Below are positions 60,809 to 64,000 of a DNA stretch of 64,000 bases, one piece after another. Below the pieces are notes generated by a model. The model saw only the letters and a list, made by a program, of their open reading frames with translations, did no database searches and was not told the DNA's origin. The stretch is from contig OX387203.1 in the NCBI GenBank assembly GCA_947561715.1, forward strand, positions 18,042,001-18,106,000. The letters are read 5' to 3'. Each line of letters starts with the position of its first letter. Within the stretch, counting starts at the first letter, position 1. Both the position numbers and the translations under genes were made by a program. This stretch comes from Ascidia mentula. Taxonomy: Eukaryota; Chordata; Ascidiacea; Phlebobranchia; Ascidiidae.

Positions 60809-63800
60809 TTGGTTTTTACTGCTCGTTTTCAACTGCCATCTAGTATTAGTGTGCAAAATTTCAAGTCGCTTGATACAAAAATGTTCAAATCAAAGGCGGA
60901 CAACTCTCAAAATTACTTAATTACGCCCAACCGTAGCCATCATAGTTTCAAACATGCGTTTTTGTTCGCGAATAAAAAACAAAAAGACATACGCCAGTTT
61001 GGTTTTCACTGCTTGTTTTGTACTGGTATCTAGTATTAGTGTGCAAAATTTCAAGTCGCTTGATACAAAAATGTTCAAATCAAAGGCGGACAACTCTCAA
61101 AATTACTTAATTACGCCCAACCGTAGCCATCATAGTTTCAAACATGCGTTTTCGTTCGCGAATAAAAAACTAAAAAACATAGGCCAATTTGGTTTTTACT
61201 GCTCGTTTTCAACTGCCATCTAGTATTAGTGTGCAAAATTTCAAGTCGCTTGATACAAAAATGTTCAAATCAAAGGCGGACAACTCTCAAAATTACTTAA
61301 TTACGCCCAACCGTAGCCATCATAGTTTCAAACATGCGTTTTTGTTCGCGAATAAAAAACAAAAAGACATACGCCAGTTTGGTTTTCACTGCTTGTTTTG
61401 TACTGGTATCTAGTATTAGTTTGCAAAATTTCAAGTCGCTTGATACAAAAATGTTCTAATCAAAGGCGGACAACTCTCAAAATTACTTAATTACGCCCAA
61501 CCGTAGCCATCATAGTTTCAAACATGCGTTTTTGTTCGCGAATAAAAAACAAAAAGACATACGCCAGTTTGGTTTTCACTGCTTGTTTTGTACTGGTATC
61601 TAGTATTAGTGTGCAAAATTTCAAGTCGCTTGATACAAAAATGTTCAAATCAAAGGCGGACAACTCTCAAAATTACTTAATTACGCCCAACCGTAGCCAT
61701 CATAGTTTCAAACATGCGTTTTTGTTCGCGAATAAAAAACAAAAAGACATACGCCAGTTTGGTTTTCACTGCTTGTTTTGTGCTGGTATCTAGTATTAGT
61801 GTGCAAAATTTCAAGTCGCTTGATACAAAAATGTTCAAATCAAAGGCGGACAACTCTCAAAATTACTTAATTACGCCCAACCGTAGCCATCATAGTTTCA
61901 AACATGCGTTTTTGTTCGCGAATAAAAAACAAAAAGACATACGCCAGTTTGGTTTTCACTGCTCGTTTTCAACTGCCATCTAGTATTTGTGTGCAAAATT
62001 TCAAGTCGCTTAATACAAAAATGTTCAAATCAAAGGCGGACAACTCTCAAAATTACTTAATTACGCCCAACCGTAGCCATCATAGTTTCAAACATGCGTT
62101 TTCGTTCGCAAATAAAAAACTAAAAAACATAGGCCAATTTGGTTTTTACTGCTCGTTTTCAACTGCCATCTAGTATTTGTGTGCAAAATTTCAAGTCGCT
62201 TGACATAAAAATGTTCAAATCAAAGGCGGACAACTCTCAAAATTACTTAATTACGCCCAACCGTAGCCATCATAGTTTCAAACATGCGTTTTTGTTCGCG
62301 AATAAAAAACAAAAAGACATACGCCAGTTTGGTTTTCACTGCTTGTTTTGTCCTGGTATCTAGTATTAGTGTGCAAAATTTCAAGTCGCTTGATACAAAA
62401 ATGTTCAAATCAAAGGCGGACAACTCTCAAAATTACTTAATTATGCCCAACCGTAGCCATCATAGTTTCAAACATGCGTTTTTGTTCGCGAATAAAAAAC
62501 AAAAAGACATACGCCAGTTTGGTTTTCACTGCTTGTTTTGTACTGGTATCTAGTATTAGTGTGCAAAATTTCAAGTCGCTTGATACAAAAATGTTCAAAT
62601 CAAAGGCGGACAACTCTCAAAATTACTTAATTACGCCCAACAGTAGCCATCATAGTTTCAAACATGCGTTTTCGTTCGCGAATAAAAAACTAAAAGACAT
62701 AGGCCAATTTGGTTTTTACTGCTCGTTTTCAACTGCCATCTAGTATTAGTGTGCAAAATTTCAAGTCGCTTGATACAAAAATGTTCAAATCAAAGGCGGA
62801 CAACTCTCAAAATTACTTAATTACGCCCAACCGTAGCCATCATAGTTTCAAACATGCGTTTTTGTTCGCGAATAAAAAACAAAAAGACATACGCCAGTTT
62901 GGTTTTCACTGCTTGTTTTGTACTGGTATCTAGTATTAGTTTGCAAAATTTCAAGTCGCTTGATACAAAAATGTTCAAATCAAAGGCGGACAACTCTCAA
63001 AATTACTTAATTACGCCCAACCGTAGCCATCATAGTTTCAAACATGCGTTTTTGTTCGCGAATAAAAAACAAAAAGACATACGCCAGTTTGGTTTTCACT
63101 GCTTGTTTTGTACTGGTATCTAGTATTAGTGTGCAAAATTTCAAGTCGCTTGATACAAAAATGTTCAAATCAAAGGCGGACAACTCTCAAAATTACTTAA
63201 TTACGCCCAACCGTAGCCATCATAGTTTCAAACATGCGTTTTTGTTCGCGAATAAAAAACAAAAAGACATACGCCAGTTTGGTTTTCACTGCTTGTTTTG
63301 TGCTGGTATCTAGTATTAGTGTGCAAAATTTCAAGTCGCTTGATACAAAAATGTTCAAATCAAAGGCGGACAACTCTCAAAATTACTTAATTACGCCCAA
63401 CCGTAGCCATCATAGTTTCAAACATGCGTTTTTGTTCGCGAATAAAAAACAAAAAGACATACGCCAGTTTGGTTTTCACTGCTCGTTTTCAACTGCCATC
63501 TAGTATTTGTGTGCAAAATTTCAAGTCGCTTGATACAAAAATGTTCAAATCAAAGGCGGACAACTCTCAAAATTACTTAATTACGCCCAACCGTAGCCAT
63601 CATAGTTTCAAACATGCGTTTTCGTTCGCAAATAAAAAACTAAAAAACATAGGCCAATTTGGTTTTTACTGCTCGTTTTCAACTGCCATCTAGTATTTGT
63701 GTGCAAAATTTCAAGTCGCTTGACATAAAAATGTTCAAATCAAAGGCGGACAACTCTCAAAATTACTTAATTACGCCCAACCGTAGCCATCATAGTTTCA

Positions 63801-64000
63801 AACATGCGTTTTTGTTCGCGAATAAAAAACAAAAAGACATACGCCAGTTTGGTTTTCACTGCTTGTTTTGTACTGGTATCTAGTATTAGTGTGCAAAATT
63901 TCAAGTCGCTTGATACAAAAATGTTCAAATCAAAGGCGGACAACTCTCAAAATTACTTAATTATGCCCAACCGTAGCCATCATAGTTTCAAACATGCGTT
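60809..64000 (+). repeat. 1520-bp (8-unit) higher-order repeat at the right edge
   Basis: TTTTGTGCTGG (61777 and 63297), TATTAGTTTGCAAAATT (61416 and 62936) and TTGACATAAAAATG (62200 and 63720) all recur at 1520 bases. Confidence 0.8.

Larger units (their letters stand above)
32260..64000 (+). repeat. 190-bp satellite DNA array, about 167 tandem copies, continuing beyond the window
   Basis: An AT-rich 190-base unit (191 in one class, 189 after single deletions) repeats head to tail without interruption. Constant blocks include CAAACATGCGTTTT, GTTCGCGAATAAAAAA, TTTGGTTTTCACTGCT, ATCTAGTATT, TTTCAAGTCGC and AAAGGCGGACAACTCTCAAA. Two main variant types alternate irregularly: one with TTTTGTACTGGTATC and ACAAAAAGACATACGCCAG, the other with TTTTCAACTGCCATC and CTAAAAAACATAGGCC. 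Open frames of 60-150 codons recur at the unit spacing because stops are rare in one frame. Since 190 is not a multiple of three, the frame changes every unit, so they are not genes. Size and uniformity fit a centromeric or heterochromatic satellite. Confidence 0.97.

Noticed and set aside
32864..63883. More than 150 similar open frames of 60-152 codons in the 190-bp array, looking like a huge gene family
   Set aside because: They recur at the satellite spacing. The unit is not a multiple of three, so each frame ends in the next unit, and the longer ones arise only from one-base indels. No start context, splice sites or domains.
32260..64000. CRISPR array
   Set aside because: Whole 190-bp units are repeated with no unique spacers, in a eukaryotic context.

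Overview
This window looks like AT-rich animal nuclear DNA: introns of roughly 50 bp to a few kb with GT/AG ends, LDL-receptor class A (LDLa) exons, C-type lectin exons, several transposon classes and a large satellite. A tunicate close to Ciona is my best guess. It rests on compact AT-rich introns, a GRL101-like receptor, and a 16-base stretch at 16592-16607 (minus strand) that equals the Ciona spliced-leader sequence as I remember it. The phylum call is inference. Every multi-exon gene is a hand-built model from reading frames, splice sites and matching intron phases, with no transcript support.

Left part, 1-14538, minus strand: one gene of at least 12 exons for an LDLa-repeat G-protein-coupled receptor. 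It has a signal peptide, about nine LDLa-type modules and then transmembrane helices 1-4, and it runs off the left edge. All splice phases agree across the 12 exons. No leucine-rich repeats lie between the LDLa modules and helix 1, unlike GRL101 and the relaxin receptors. Its 3.7-kb intron holds a TIR-flanked DNA transposon (5021-7973) with a short LTR retroelement nested inside (5163-7387). Its 4.5-kb intron holds a hammerhead-ribozyme-like fold and tRNA-SINE-like fragments.

Middle part, 14.5-25.6 kb: a tentative small secreted or membrane protein gene (15309-16556, minus), a putative 25-residue secreted peptide gene (18547-18677, plus), a second hammerhead-like copy (19388-19441), a lysine-rich nuclear protein gene (19889-21526, minus, with an unresolved splice phase), and a broken pogo/Tigger-type transposase (about 21650-24430, plus).

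Right of that, 25.7-31.3 kb, minus strand: a five-exon membrane C-type lectin gene (25693-27445) with an in-frame TAA in the lectin domain. Next come a 5'-truncated, frameshifted Penelope-like retroelement with RT, GIY-YIG and a hammerhead motif (about 28690-30715), and the exons of a second C-type lectin that the Penelope element abuts (30690-31238).

From about 32.26 kb to the right edge the window is one continuous tandem array of a 190-191 bp satellite, about 167 copies, all in one orientation. The left-edge units are diverged and the interior is very uniform. Several nested higher-order duplications (1520, 1709, 2477/2855 and 2660/4751 bp) show repeated unequal exchange or amplification. 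The many 60-150 codon open frames inside the array come from the repeat itself and are not genes.
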